From positions 1 to 64,000 of the forward strand of contig JAQSYI010000010.1 in NCBI GenBank assembly GCA_029256185.1: a stretch of DNA of 64,000 bases. Direction: 5' to 3'. This DNA is from Paenibacillaceae bacterium (lineage in GTDB: Bacteria > Bacillota > Bacilli > Paenibacillales > NBRC-103111). The translations under genes were made by a program, and so were the position numbers. Of this stretch, positions 1 through 9,744 are shown in pieces (position 1 is the first letter of the stretch; the number at the start of each line of letters is the position of its first letter). The notes under the pieces were generated by a model, which made no database searches, was not told where the DNA came from, and worked only from the letters and a program-made list of their open reading frames with translations.

Positions 1-150
1 TTTGTTTCAAAAAAATTGTGTTAACGTCTTTGGAACCAAATCTATTATTAATTCGCTTTGAAAGTATAGCTGATTTTGACATTATTTGATCTACTCCATA
101 CTTTTATTGATTTACGCTGCACTGAACAATTGGCTTGGAAGGTTTATTCC

Positions 151-305
151 CTTCTAAGTCTAGGGCAATAAACCCACCTTCGGCGGTCAACCTTGGGGTG
201 GGTTTTTACTTTATCTTGTGGTTATTCATAATGAACATTTCAATTGTACTTCCTCATTCTACCACATCACCCCAATTATTCATAGAATATTTGTTCGCGT
301 TTGCT
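151..305 (-). pseudogene. Deleted copy of a holin-like type I toxin locus
   Basis: This stretch is nearly identical to the two flanks of the intact toxin locus near 17.8-18.05 kb. It keeps the terminator hairpin (171-204, arms AACCCACC/GGTGGGTT), the last codons of the toxin (reading NNHKIK-stop on the minus strand) and the downstream AT-rich flank, but the start and membrane segment are missing. It is therefore an internal deletion of a duplicated locus. The rest of 1-409 holds no recognisable gene. Confidence 0.6.
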
Positions 306-409
306 CTTTAACTAAGCTCTTGCCGGGAAATCCATCAGCACCACATGGATTCGAAGAGCATGTACAGGAGATGTCTCCAAACCAGAATATGCAATTAATC
401 GTATCTGCT

Positions 410-2377
410 CTATATGTCAATCACAACCATTTGATGACAGTCCAATATAGGAAGTATAAATTTGAGCTCGCCCTGCTCCTGCTTATAATCCATTTCCTTT
501 TGCTGCGGGGCCAGATAAATTCGCTTTGCCCATACGGGAAGACGCAGCACTACCTCAATATTATAAATAGGTACAACATCCTCAATAACCTCAATTTTCT
601 CTCCTCGCCTGATTGGAGAGGCATACAGAAGATGAAGAATATAACGATGCTTCTCCTTCTGATGTTGAAGCACGGCGATTCCCTGGGCTGGCAACCCAGT
701 TTCCAGCATGGGGCGCTCCAGCAGCCGCCTCAATGCCAGCAGCACCATTTCCTTCAGAACCAAGCTTCCTTTTTCCGCATATTCTTTGAAGACAGGCCAG
801 GCTATATATATGCCTGACTTGCCTTCCGCCATTCCAAGCCCGGCCGGTTCCTTCTTATTGGGCGTATGCTGATGGGAGCAAAACGCAAACGGCCCCCGGT
901 TAAAGTAGGGGTTTTCCATATCACCAAGGACCGTTCCTTCCGTGCAGGCTACTCGCTGGCTTTGACTGTACATGACAAAGGAGGTGCTTCCTATGGACAT
1001 GAGGCCCGTAAGTGGCCTGAAATAATTGGGCCGATAGAGATTTTCGCTCAGCCAGCGTATGCCAAAATCAAGCTCAAAGCTGGTACCTTCGTTATTCATT
1101 GCCGATTGGCCCGAAGCGAGCAGCTTTCCTCCCCGATGGATAAAAGCATTGAGCTTTTCCTTAAGCCCTCGGGTTATGCGTATATCATCAGGAAGGATAA
1201 TCACCCGGTATTTGCCAAAATCACTTTCCATATCGATTACATCAAACAAAATTTTCCCTTCCAGCAAAATGCGAATCGCGCCGGTATCCGAGCCACCTGT
1301 CCGCTCCTGGGCGCGGTGTGGATAAAGCTTGGCCTTATAGGCCTCCAGCGAAAGCAAGCCCACATCGGCAACACTCTCCACCTGCTCACACCATGCTTCC
1401 TTCTGTTCCACCTCCTCATAGGCGGCTCCAATCAGCCGATAGGTGGCTTCCTCCAGTTCCCCGTCAGGATGCAGTTGATCGCCTATTGAACATTTCGCTC
1501 CATTGGCGAGACTTAATGCGGTCTCATATCGCAGCGCATTGGGATGCTTGTAGCCGCCAAACTCTCCCCATGAGGAATGAAACTTTCCCGTCATCCCCAA
1601 AAAATCCATGTTCAATTGTTGTACATATCTTGCAGACAAGGGGAAATGATCATACCCCCAGCCTCCCGTGGGCAAGGATTCCAATTCCAAGTGGGTGTTG
1701 GCATGTACCAAATCCCTCCGCCCTCGAGTGATATGGCCGGCATTATGAAAGACCGGATGCCCCGGTTTGATGGCATCAACGGCAGCTCGCATCCGCTCTA
1801 CATAACCAGCATAGGTATCCTCGCCTTGCTTCCACACATCCTCCTCACAAAGCGGGTCCAACCCCTTGCGCAGCATATCGCCAAGGCAATATTGGCAGTA
1901 GCATTTCCGCACGCCTACAATGTCCAGGAAAATCCCATCGCCGTCGTACTTTTTTAGCACCTCTTCAACCTGGTTGATCAACAGATCCAGATAAGGCGTA
2001 TTCATGCAAAAGTGGTGAAAGCACGGCTCCAGAAAACCCAGACCCGGCACATCCTCACGGTTGCGAATAAGCCATTCCGGATGCCTTCTTGCCAATTTTT
2101 CATCCGGTCCGGCGGATAAATAAATCGGTGCGGCAACATCAATTTCATGGGCGGCGGCGATCATTTCCCCCAGCAGATCAAAGGTAAGCCCCGGATGCAT
2201 GTCATTGTATTCAGATGGATGATAGGACCAGCCATGATGGCATTTGGAGAACACTGTGACCGAATTGACATGTCCTAGCCTTAATTTTTCCTGGAAGTTG
2301 ATCTTGGAAAACCGGCTGCCAATGTCATGAATGCATTCAGAGGTATGAAAATCCAGATGAACCTGGCGAAAGCGCAT
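410..2377 (-). CDS. GHL6-type putative glycoside hydrolase
   Basis: The 655-residue protein has no signal peptide, so it should act in the cytoplasm on imported sugar. It resembles the hypothetical glycosyl hydrolase family GHL6: a TIM-barrel-like N-terminal part (about 1-330) carrying HLDFHTSE near the start, VFSKCHHGWSYHP, YLSAGPDE and DGIFLDIVG, followed by a beta-galactosidase-trimerisation-like region (VIILPDDIRITRG, GGKLLASGQS). The FLDIVG aspartate sits where a barrel catalytic acid would be expected. It is the last gene of the first uptake operon, 4 bases after the FAD oxidoreductase. The substrate is unknown; the family call rests on motif recognition only. Confidence 0.7.
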   Translation of the reverse strand: MRFRQVHLDFHTSECIHDIGSRFSKINFQEKLRLGHVNSVTVFSKCHHGWSYHPSEYNDMHPGLTFDLLGEMIAAAHEIDVAAPIYLSAGPDEKLARRHPEWLIRNREDVPGLGFLEPCFHHFCMNTPYLDLLINQVEEVLKKYDGDGIFLDIVGVRKCYCQYCLGDMLRKGLDPLCEEDVWKQGEDTYAGYVERMRAAVDAIKPGHPVFHNAGHITRGRRDLVHANTHLELESLPTGGWGYDHFPLSARYVQQLNMDFLGMTGKFHSSWGEFGGYKHPNALRYETALSLANGAKCSIGDQLHPDGELEEATYRLIGAAYEEVEQKEAWCEQVESVADVGLLSLEAYKAKLYPHRAQERTGGSDTGAIRILLEGKILFDVIDMESDFGKYRVIILPDDIRITRGLKEKLNAFIHRGGKLLASGQSAMNNEGTSFELDFGIRWLSENLYRPNYFRPLTGLMSIGSTSFVMYSQSQRVACTEGTVLGDMENPYFNRGPFAFCSHQHTPNKKEPAGLGMAEGKSGIYIAWPVFKEYAEKGSLVLKEMVLLALRRLLERPMLETGLPAQGIAVLQHQKEKHRYILHLLYASPIRRGEKIEVIEDVVPIYNIEVVLRLPVWAKRIYLAPQQKEMDYKQEQGELKFILPILDCHQMVVIDI

Positions 2378-2381
2378 GTCC

Positions 2382-3698
2382 TTAAGCCTCCCATTCCGCT
2401 TGGTCGTCCTGATCCAGCATCAGATGCGAGATGGTCTCCCCATCCAAATCATGCAAGCTTTCATTCTGCTTCACCGCCAATGCAACAGCCAGCCCGATGG
2501 CCTCTCCCATGGGCACTGAATTGCCCGTGACTCGATAAGAAGCATGGGCATAGAAATCACCGCTGACGCATCGCCCAGCCATGCCAAGATTCTTTATTTC
2601 GCTGGAGATAAGACTTCTTAGAGGAATTTGATACGGTTTTGCCTGAACATCCTCATTGGCATATGCGATACCGGATTTTCCGTCCAGAGCATGCACATCC
2701 ACGGGGAAATAAACCGTGCAGATTCCATCCTTGAACTTGCTCCCGTTCTTCAAATCCTCTACTCCAACCACATACAAACCCGTAATTCTTCGCCCTTCGC
2801 GAATTCCCAAGCTTGAAGCGGTTGCTCTTACCTGAAAGGCCGACCAGCCTGGGAGTCCTTTAATTTGCGCTGCAAGCTCCTGCAATTCCTTCCTCGCTTC
2901 TATCGATGCCTGCGTCCAATCCTCCGCTGAATCGAAGCGTACTCCATAAGCATGATGGAAGCCAAAGCTGCAGCAATCATTGGGCAAGCCAATAAATCCG
3001 GGATGCTGGTAGCTGGATTGTATCCCGCCTGCTTTAAACATTTGGCTCACAACCGACAAGCCCTGAGGTGTATCCACATCAACGGAAGACGGTACTCCAC
3101 TGACTACAGAAATCAGGGAAGCCGGCTGAAGCTGACCTGTAGCAGGATGGCCAACCTCATATGAGCAGCCGGCCAGATATGCCAAGGTGCCATTGCCTGT
3201 ACAATCCACAAACATCGAGGCTGTGAAGGCTTCTCTTCCCGAGACGCTTTCCGTAATCACGCCTTGGATCATTTCATCCTCCACAACTGCACTCACAACT
3301 GTGGTATATAATCGAAGGCTTACCCCCGCTTCCAGGCATAATTGCTCTACCGCAGTTTTCATTACCTCTGCATCATAAGTAAAACCCTTATGCTCATGAT
3401 AACGGGAACGAAACCCGCTTAATCGGATCAGGCGCTCCTGCAATTCCTTCATAATCCGTCCCTTGTGGGCTCCTCCGGCATCCAACACGAGGGATAACAA
3501 ACCGGCTGTCCAGATGCCTCCCAGGAAGCCGGCGCCTTCAATGAGCAGCGTGCTGCAGCCTTCACGGGCGGAACGAATCGCCGCGGCGATTCCTGCCGGG
3601 CCCCCTCCGCATACAATAACATCAAAGTGAGCGGCAACGGGAATTTCCCGCTCCGGTTCCCTAAGCGCCACACCAGATTGATTCTGTATTTTGGTCAT
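2382..3698 (-). CDS. FAD-dependent oxidoreductase (FAD_oxidored family)
   Basis: A 438-residue flavoprotein of the FAD_oxidored (PF12831-like) group. The Rossmann dinucleotide-binding motif VIVCGGGPAGIAAA lies at about residues 28-41, followed by an acidic residue ending strand 2 (LLIEGAG) and the family's FLGGIWTAGL. A second FAD contact region, MFVDCTGNGTLAYLAG, is at about 165-180, and the C-terminal SYRVTGNSVPMGEAIGLAVALA closes the fold. There is no signal peptide. A GAAAGGATGA ribosome site precedes the start. It sits between the permease genes and the GHL6 glycosidase, suggesting that it oxidises the imported sugar or a derivative; the actual substrate is not predictable. Confidence 0.8.
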   Translation of the reverse strand: MTKIQNQSGVALREPEREIPVAAHFDVIVCGGGPAGIAAAIRSAREGCSTLLIEGAGFLGGIWTAGLLSLVLDAGGAHKGRIMKELQERLIRLSGFRSRYHEHKGFTYDAEVMKTAVEQLCLEAGVSLRLYTTVVSAVVEDEMIQGVITESVSGREAFTASMFVDCTGNGTLAYLAGCSYEVGHPATGQLQPASLISVVSGVPSSVDVDTPQGLSVVSQMFKAGGIQSSYQHPGFIGLPNDCCSFGFHHAYGVRFDSAEDWTQASIEARKELQELAAQIKGLPGWSAFQVRATASSLGIREGRRITGLYVVGVEDLKNGSKFKDGICTVYFPVDVHALDGKSGIAYANEDVQAKPYQIPLRSLISSEIKNLGMAGRCVSGDFYAHASYRVTGNSVPMGEAIGLAVALAVKQNESLHDLDGETISHLMLDQDDQAEWEA

Positions 3699-3724
3699 GT
3701 CCGTTCATCCTTTCATTCGCGCAT

Positions 3725-4576
3725 TTAAGATTTTACGGCGCCGGAGGTCAGTCCCGCTATAAAGTGCTTCATCCCGAACATAAACAGCAGCAACAACGGT
3801 ATGGATGAAAAGGCATATCCTGCTGTCATCACACCCAAATCAGGACGGGAAATTTCCGCTCCCTCCGCTCCCGATTTCGGAGCAAAGCTTTGCAGAGCCA
3901 TCGCCAGAGTATGCAGTTTCGGGCTATTCAACATAAGCATAGGCCAGATTAAATCGTTGTAAATATTCAGAAAGGTCAAAATGGCAATGGTGATCATAAT
4001 CGGCCGGGCTAACGGCACTGCGAGCTTCCATACACAGGTGTATTCCCCCGCGCCCTCTATACGCGCAGATTCAAACATTTCCTCAGGCAACGATTCAAAA
4101 AAAGACCGGATCAGGAAAATCGCCAGCAGCAAGCCGCCGCCAATATAAAACAGAATCAGCCCCCAGTAGGTATTCCGCAGATGCATCCACTCTGCCAGTA
4201 TAAAATTGGGAGTCAGCTTCAATACGGATGGAACCGTCATCATCATCACCACAATCAGAAACAAAAAACTTTTTCCCGGAAACCTCAGCCTGGCAAAGGT
4301 ATACCCGCTGAATGCAGCCAACAGCAGAATTGCGCCAATAGAGGCTACACAGATGAATACGCTGCGCAAGGAAGGCATAATGAGCTGAAGCACCGCCGAT
4401 GAGTAATTCCCCCATTTTATCGGCCATGGCATACTCCAAAAATCACTGTATATCGATAAGGTGTCTCTCAGAGACATGGACAACATCATAATGATAGGGA
4501 TGAAAGACAGGACAAGAAGCAATATAAGTACAGCATAGCTAAGAATAGTCGATCTATACTTCAGCATGGTTTTCAT
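3725..4576 (-). CDS. Carbohydrate ABC transporter permease, MalG type
   Basis: The 283-residue integral membrane protein has about six transmembrane segments. The first is at about 13-33 (LILLLVLSFIPIIMMLSMSL). The EAA loop that contacts the ATPase reads ESARIEGAGEYTCVWKLAVPLARP at about 190-213, matching the consensus EAAxxDGAxxxxxFxxIxLP. The protein would form the second half of the translocation channel with the preceding fusion permease, 10 bases upstream. No ATPase gene is present, as is usual for such operons, where a shared MsmK-type ATPase is encoded elsewhere. A TTAGGAGAG ribosome site precedes the ATG. Confidence 0.9.
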   Translation of the reverse strand: MKTMLKYRSTILSYAVLILLLVLSFIPIIMMLSMSLRDTLSIYSDFWSMPWPIKWGNYSSAVLQLIMPSLRSVFICVASIGAILLLAAFSGYTFARLRFPGKSFLFLIVVMMMTVPSVLKLTPNFILAEWMHLRNTYWGLILFYIGGGLLLAIFLIRSFFESLPEEMFESARIEGAGEYTCVWKLAVPLARPIMITIAILTFLNIYNDLIWPMLMLNSPKLHTLAMALQSFAPKSGAEGAEISRPDLGVMTAGYAFSSIPLLLLFMFGMKHFIAGLTSGAVKS

Positions 4577-4586
4577 ATGAGCTCTC

Positions 4587-6527
4587 CTAAACCTCCTCTC
4601 TCTTCATAAACCGGTTGTTCAAATAGGTGAAAATTAACACAAACACTGCCAGCACAAAGCCAATTGCTGATGCATAGCCATATTGCCCGTCGGATATTTG
4701 GAAATACATCTGCAAGCCTGGAACATAGGTTGATATTCCCGGACCGCCCTTGGTGTAGATAAATATGCTGGCATACCCCTGAATGCTGCCAATTAGCGTA
4801 AAGAAGATAAGCAGCTTGATTTGCGGCATAATCATGGGCAAATCGATGCTTGTGAATCTTTTCCAAACGGTCACGCCATCCATCTGGGCAGAATCGAAAA
4901 TATCCTGATTAATGGTAATCAATCCGCCAAAATAAATCAGAAATGCAAACACCTGCACATACGGGAAGCCGGCCAGCATAATGCTCCAAATTGCCAGCCC
5001 ATCCTCCCCCAGCCAGGCCCGCTGGAAGTGCTCCAGATGAATAAGCTTGAGGAAGGCGTTGATTAAGCCGTTATCCGGGTCATACATCATTTTCCATAAC
5101 AGAGTAACTACTATTCCGGGCACAATGCTGACTAATACAAAGCCTGTACGAAACCAATACTTTACCCTTGAATGCTTGATCCAAAATACCAGCTCCGCAG
5201 CCAGCAGCGGCATAGTCAATTCCTTGAGAATGGAAACGACGATAATAAGAAACATATTGGATAATCCGGTTATAAAGAATCGATCCTGGCTGATGCTTAT
5301 AAAATTCCGGAACCCGATAAAACGGATTGGCTCCGACAGATTGAAATTAGTGAAGGAGTAAATAAAAGCCATCAGTGTAGGAACGATCTCGAACAGAACA
5401 ATAAACAGAAAGGTTGGCAGCAGCATCCCATAAGCGACTCGCGAGCGTTTCACTCGCTTCCATAGCAGCTGATACCTGGCTTTTCGCTCGGGCTTCAGAT
5501 TAACCCACAAGAAATAAAGCAGTATGATTCCGGCAGCATCGACGCCGATGACCATATTCTTAACAACAACCCTCCATTCCATAGATGCTGCCGCGTCAAT
5601 GCTAAGCACAACATGCTGTCCTGTATGGGTACGCAGACTTATAAGGGAATGCTCCGCTTCATAAGCCTCCACAATTTCCGATTTCAGCATAGAGCTTTGG
5701 TAATACACATGCCGATCTTCATCCAGCAGATAAATGGTGCCGTTCCCGTCTCCGACCAAGATATGATTGGTTTTGGACAGAGAAATCAGGGTGCTGATCT
5801 TGTATTTGGAGATGGCGGCGGACCACTGTATTGAGCCATCCTCCCCCAAAGCATAAATACTGCCGCGCTCATCCCCTGCCAGCACAGCGCCATTATGGCT
5901 GTCAAACCGTATAATGGGCTGTGGAACCAAGATTCTCCAGACCTCTTTGCCGCTTGCATCGATAAACCCGACCTGCGAATCCGCCGTGGCGAAGTAGACT
6001 CCTTCTGCCACAGGCAGAATGGCAGATATATCAAAGCCGATTTTAGCTTCAAAATCCCGCTTGCCGTTAGCGTCATATTTACCTACCCAGTTGCGGTCCG
6101 TATATTTTCCGATTCCGTATGCGATATAAATTTGGCCAAGCTCTGCCGGAGAAATAGCCGTCACATTGCCGGGAACATCGAAGCTCTTCATCATCTCCAG
6201 AGCAGGCGTGTACATATATATTTTTCTTGAAGAGGTGCCTACATAAATGACAGCTTGATCTTCCGTCTTTGCAATTGTGGATATGGATTCTTGAAGCTGC
6301 AATTGCTTTTCAACCTTGTCCTTTTGCAGAAGCAATAGACGATTATCAAGAGTGGCCGCTATGGTTTGATCTTCGGCCATCGCAACGCTTCCGATCCACT
6401 TCCCCTGATTAGCCTCGCTCCTTACCTCCATGATTTCATCCAGGCTTGTCAAGTGATACACAAACCAAGAATTGATTGCAAGCAAGGCAACTATGACAGC
6501 AATCATTACCCGTTTTGTCTGTGTCAT
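4587..6527 (-). CDS. Fusion of extracytoplasmic beta-propeller and MalF-type sugar permease
   Basis: At 646 residues it is about twice the usual length of a MalF/LplB permease. Residues 7-27 form a membrane anchor (VMIAVIVALLAINSWFVYHL). Residues about 40-325 are a repetitive PQQ/WD40-like beta-propeller with recurring blades such as GSIYALGEDGSIQWSA, GTIYLLDEDRHVYYQ and QVGFIDASGKEVWRI. A second membrane helix follows (NMVIGVDAAGIILLYFLW), then a basic cytoplasmic linker and a normal permease (about 365-646) with the EAA-loop sequence DSAQMDGVTVWKRFTSIDLPMIMP. Topology places the propeller outside the membrane, between binding lipoprotein and channel. No base defect separates the two parts, so this looks like a true fusion. 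The role of the propeller is unknown: substrate capture, docking of the lipoprotein, or sensing are all possible. Confidence 0.88.
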   Translation of the reverse strand: MTQTKRVMIAVIVALLAINSWFVYHLTSLDEIMEVRSEANQGKWIGSVAMAEDQTIAATLDNRLLLLQKDKVEKQLQLQESISTIAKTEDQAVIYVGTSSRKIYMYTPALEMMKSFDVPGNVTAISPAELGQIYIAYGIGKYTDRNWVGKYDANGKRDFEAKIGFDISAILPVAEGVYFATADSQVGFIDASGKEVWRILVPQPIIRFDSHNGAVLAGDERGSIYALGEDGSIQWSAAISKYKISTLISLSKTNHILVGDGNGTIYLLDEDRHVYYQSSMLKSEIVEAYEAEHSLISLRTHTGQHVVLSIDAAASMEWRVVVKNMVIGVDAAGIILLYFLWVNLKPERKARYQLLWKRVKRSRVAYGMLLPTFLFIVLFEIVPTLMAFIYSFTNFNLSEPIRFIGFRNFISISQDRFFITGLSNMFLIIVVSILKELTMPLLAAELVFWIKHSRVKYWFRTGFVLVSIVPGIVVTLLWKMMYDPDNGLINAFLKLIHLEHFQRAWLGEDGLAIWSIMLAGFPYVQVFAFLIYFGGLITINQDIFDSAQMDGVTVWKRFTSIDLPMIMPQIKLLIFFTLIGSIQGYASIFIYTKGGPGISTYVPGLQMYFQISDGQYGYASAIGFVLAVFVLIFTYLNNRFMKREEV

Positions 6528-6615
6528 TCTGTCTTGTCATCCCTCTCTCTTGGACCCTATCCTGCTTTTGGGGGAATAAAGCAGGGAGACCGCGCATCCC
6601 CCTGCCATGAACCGT

Positions 6616-8247
6616 TTAATTGTTGGGCTGTCTTTCCGGGTGATCGATGTTTTCCTGAGTCAATCCGGCGCGCGTGGTGATCACACCTATATTATCGATC
6701 CAGAGCTTTTGGAACTTCTTCGCATAATCCTCCGGAGTTATGCTGCCCTCCAATGCTTGCTTGAACAAGTCCCTACCGGTGGTCTTCAAGTCGGGAACGC
6801 GGCCTACCAGCATGTTCTTGTTCAATTCAATTTCTGCATTTCCCAGAACCTGAATGCCATCGAACATTTTGGATATCTCTGCCGGAAGCTCCACGTTATT
6901 GACCATAATGGGTCCACCCAGCATAAAGCTTCCGATTTCCTTTTGTCCGTCAATCCATGCCTGATACCCGGGCTTGGAGAGCCAGAACATGACAAAATCC
7001 ATCACCATTTCTGTCTTTTCTTGATTTTTATCGATGATGCTGACATATTCCCCGGTTGACGATTCCACGCTGCGCACATTGCCTTGAACATATTTCCCGG
7101 TCATTGACGGGTTCTCGAAGGTACTCCAGTTAAAGGCCTTCAAACTTTTGTCCGAAATCTTCAGCTTCTCCAGCCGGACGGGATCATTCAGATTCTTCAT
7201 ATCCTCATTGATGCCAATGAGCTTGCCAGACGAATCAATAATCATGGCTGCCTTTTGCTGGAGCCACAGGGTGTAATCCGCGGTGCTGTCGGCTACGAAC
7301 AAATCCTTTTGCGAATATTTGGGGAATACCTTGGCCAGGTTGCGAATCATTTCGATATGGCCTGGGTTATCGAAGGAGATGGCTCCATCCACCAGCGCCT
7401 TCAGGAAGCGGTTATGGTTGTACGTATACTTGGTTTCAATGAAAGGATCATTGGCATTGTACTGGAAGACGCCGTCCTTTTGGTCATCATAGTTATAATC
7501 GCCTTTTTGGGCTCTCACCACATTGTTCCAATCCTTGTGATACTGGTCAAAATAGATCTCATGGAGCCATTGCGGCAGCTTGACATTGTAGTTCGTAGCA
7601 ATCGGAATATAGCCTGCCTTTTGAATCTTATCCGAAATGCTGACCAGCTCATCCCAGTTTTGCGGAGGCTTAATTCCCAGGGAATCGAAAATGTCCTTAT
7701 TGTAGAACCACATAATATGAGCCGCTTGGGTTGGCAGCATCACTCTTCGATTCTTGGCATCAAAGGAGATGTTAAAGTCAAAATTTAAGTCCTGGTCCCA
7801 CTTGTTTTGAGTGTAAGGATTAACCCGGCTTCTATACTTGTCGAAATCCGCATACTTGTCATAGCCGGGTTGATAGTTTCCCGATACAATATCCGGACGG
7901 GGCGTGGAGCCTGCAAGCTGAGTGCCCAGCCATGTTTTGTAATTTTCGCTTGATGCTCCGCCTGGCTCCCATACCAGCTTTACATCAGGCTGAACTTTTT
8001 TATAGGCTGCCTCAAGGCTTTTAAATGCGGCTGCATTAACATTGTCCGCATCCTTGCTGATAGAGATGATGATTTCTCCCTTATACTGTTTTGTGCTGGC
8101 TGTTTCTTGCGGCTTGGCACTGTTACCGGCAGCCGTCGATTGCGGCGAGCTGCTGGAGCCACCCGGGCTTGAATTTTCTTTACTGCATGCCACAAGCAGC
8201 AGGATTGCCACCACGCACAACAGCATATACAATTTTTTGCTTCTCAA
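6616..8247 (-). CDS. Sugar ABC transporter substrate-binding lipoprotein (550 residues from upstream ATG, 543 from TTG)
   Basis: The extracellular solute-binding protein of the first uptake operon. The signal sequence MRSKKLYMLLCVVAILLLVAC ends in the lipobox LVAC, so the mature protein starts at Cys and is lipid-anchored; a Ser/Gly-rich linker follows. The fold is the family 1 type (YKTWLGTQLAGSTPRPDIVSG, ADYTLWLQQKAAMIIDSSG). I place the start at TTG 8247, eight bases after a GGGGG ribosome site and giving a compact signal peptide; the in-frame ATG at 8268 has no ribosome site. A promoter lies just upstream. The next gene is the fusion permease, so the two should work together. Confidence 0.88.
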   Translation of the reverse strand: MRSKKLYMLLCVVAILLLVACSKENSSPGGSSSSPQSTAAGNSAKPQETASTKQYKGEIIISISKDADNVNAAAFKSLEAAYKKVQPDVKLVWEPGGASSENYKTWLGTQLAGSTPRPDIVSGNYQPGYDKYADFDKYRSRVNPYTQNKWDQDLNFDFNISFDAKNRRVMLPTQAAHIMWFYNKDIFDSLGIKPPQNWDELVSISDKIQKAGYIPIATNYNVKLPQWLHEIYFDQYHKDWNNVVRAQKGDYNYDDQKDGVFQYNANDPFIETKYTYNHNRFLKALVDGAISFDNPGHIEMIRNLAKVFPKYSQKDLFVADSTADYTLWLQQKAAMIIDSSGKLIGINEDMKNLNDPVRLEKLKISDKSLKAFNWSTFENPSMTGKYVQGNVRSVESSTGEYVSIIDKNQEKTEMVMDFVMFWLSKPGYQAWIDGQKEIGSFMLGGPIMVNNVELPAEISKMFDGIQVLGNAEIELNKNMLVGRVPDLKTTGRDLFKQALEGSITPEDYAKKFQKLWIDNIGVITTRAGLTQENIDHPERQPNN

Positions 8248-8280
8248 TTCCTTTTCCCCCTCAATCATATTTTGACTTCG

Positions 8281-8309
8281 TATCTAAAGTACCATGTCGA
8301 TTGGTCCAA
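8281..8309 (-). promoter_or_regulatory. Sigma-A-type promoter of the first uptake operon
   Basis: On the minus strand TTGGAC is followed, 17 bases later, by TAGATA, about 35 bases before the likely start of the binding-protein gene. The preceding gene ends in a strong terminator, so an independent promoter is needed here. Assigned by eye. Confidence 0.45.
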
Positions 8310-8351
8310 AAAAATAAACAAACGTTTTTTAAACCTAGAGTTTTTTTGTAC

Positions 8352-8380
8352 AAAAAAAGAGCATGTCCAATTGCATGCTC
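8352..8380 (-). terminator. Intrinsic terminator after the 438-residue lipoprotein gene
   Basis: The minus strand reads GAGCATG-8 nt loop-CATGCTC followed by seven T. It separates the kinase/regulator/lipoprotein unit from the downstream transport operon. Confidence 0.8.
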
Positions 8381-8413
8381 CGAATTTTTCCAGTTATTAT
8401 TTTTTTAGCAGTC

Positions 8414-9730
8414 TTATGGGGAAAAACCGTACAATTTTTTGATCAACTCATCAGAACGCTCCTTCAAACGAAGCAGGGTTTCTTCGGGAGACTGTTTGTT
8501 GTAAATCATTTTGATCGTTTCATTCTCCAGAATTTTCTTGATGTCCTCGCTGGCTGTGATGGCCACGGGGAAGAAAAACCGGTAATCCCCGGCGTACAGC
8601 CTCCGGAAGGCATCTACATCAAATTTATCGGAATGCTTATTAAAATAATCGGAAACAAAGGAATTAAACCGTTGCGAATTCCATGTGGGAAACCGGCCAT
8701 ACTCTGCCATGGCTTCAAAGCCATCCGATATATACCAGGAAATAAAATTCCAGGCCGCTTGCTTATTTTTGGATTGGCTGCTGATAGACATATAATCCAT
8801 AGCGCCATAACCGTTGTAGCCGGGATGGTCCGTAGTCAAGCGCGGTAGCGGGGCCACTGTTGTCTGAAAGGCTTGCTGAAACCGGGAGGTATTCTGGACG
8901 CTCCGCACAAGCTGGGTGCCATACAACATAGCCGCTTGTCCGCTTAAATATTGCTCCTCCGGAGCAATACGTTCGGTCAGCATTTTCTCCAGCGGAAAGG
9001 CGGAATGGTCCGTTTCATACAGCCGATGCTCAATGTCAAGGATTTTTCTCCACAGCGGATCGTCAAAGTTCGACTTTCCGTCAGAATTAAAAAAACAGTA
9101 TGTGCCAAAACTGGACGTTGCCATAGCCATCGTCAATTCATTCGACGCAGTCCCGTACCGGGTTTGGCTCCCTTCAGTCTTGGTGAGCTTCTTCGCCAAA
9201 TTGGCATAATCATCCCATGTCCACCCGTATTCCGGCACCGCCTCGCCGATTTCATCAAGGGCATCCTTGTTAATCAGAATTCCCTCAATCGTTTTCGAGG
9301 CAGGCAAATAATAGGTATTTCCCCCATACTTCATGATCGTGGCCTTGATGCTGGCCTCCAGATTCTGCGGTTCAGCCTGAAGAAAAGGATCCAACGGCTC
9401 CACCATTCCCGAACGGATCCGTTTCAACAGCCATTCCGGATTATACCCGATAAAAACGTCCACTCCAAGGCCGGAGACAATGGCGGTTTCAAGCTTCATA
9501 TTTCCTGTTTCATTATTTTCAAACCAGATGTATTCCGCCTGCAAATGGGGATTCAGCCGATTCCAGCGGTTGATGACCTCCAGGGGACCGGTCTCCGGGG
9601 GAGTTCCGCCCCATATTTTTAATACAACAGAATCCGCGGTTATCCTCTGCTCATCGCCTGCTCCGGATTGGCAGCCGCCGATGCCAAAAACAGACAGAAG
9701 CAGCATCATGACGAGAACATGAGCCTTCAT
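8414..9730 (-). CDS. Solute-binding lipoprotein linked to the two-component pair
   Basis: A 438-residue family 1 solute-binding protein. Its signal peptide MKAHVLVMMLLLSVFGIGGC ends in lipobox IGGC. Fold markers include VVLKIWGGTPPETGPLEVINRWN near the N terminus, VDVFIGYNPEWLLKRI and KNKQAAWNFISWYIS. A TAGGAGGGG ribosome site precedes the ATG. It is the third gene of a kinase-regulator-lipoprotein unit (15 bases after the regulator) and is separated from the transporter operon, which has its own binding protein, by a terminator and promoter. It may therefore serve the sensor as a ligand-presenting subunit rather than the permeases. That role is inferred from position alone. Confidence 0.85.
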   Translation of the reverse strand: MKAHVLVMMLLLSVFGIGGCQSGAGDEQRITADSVVLKIWGGTPPETGPLEVINRWNRLNPHLQAEYIWFENNETGNMKLETAIVSGLGVDVFIGYNPEWLLKRIRSGMVEPLDPFLQAEPQNLEASIKATIMKYGGNTYYLPASKTIEGILINKDALDEIGEAVPEYGWTWDDYANLAKKLTKTEGSQTRYGTASNELTMAMATSSFGTYCFFNSDGKSNFDDPLWRKILDIEHRLYETDHSAFPLEKMLTERIAPEEQYLSGQAAMLYGTQLVRSVQNTSRFQQAFQTTVAPLPRLTTDHPGYNGYGAMDYMSISSQSKNKQAAWNFISWYISDGFEAMAEYGRFPTWNSQRFNSFVSDYFNKHSDKFDVDAFRRLYAGDYRFFFPVAITASEDIKKILENETIKMIYNKQSPEETLLRLKERSDELIKKLYGFSP

Positions 9731-9744
9731 TCAAGCCACCCCTC

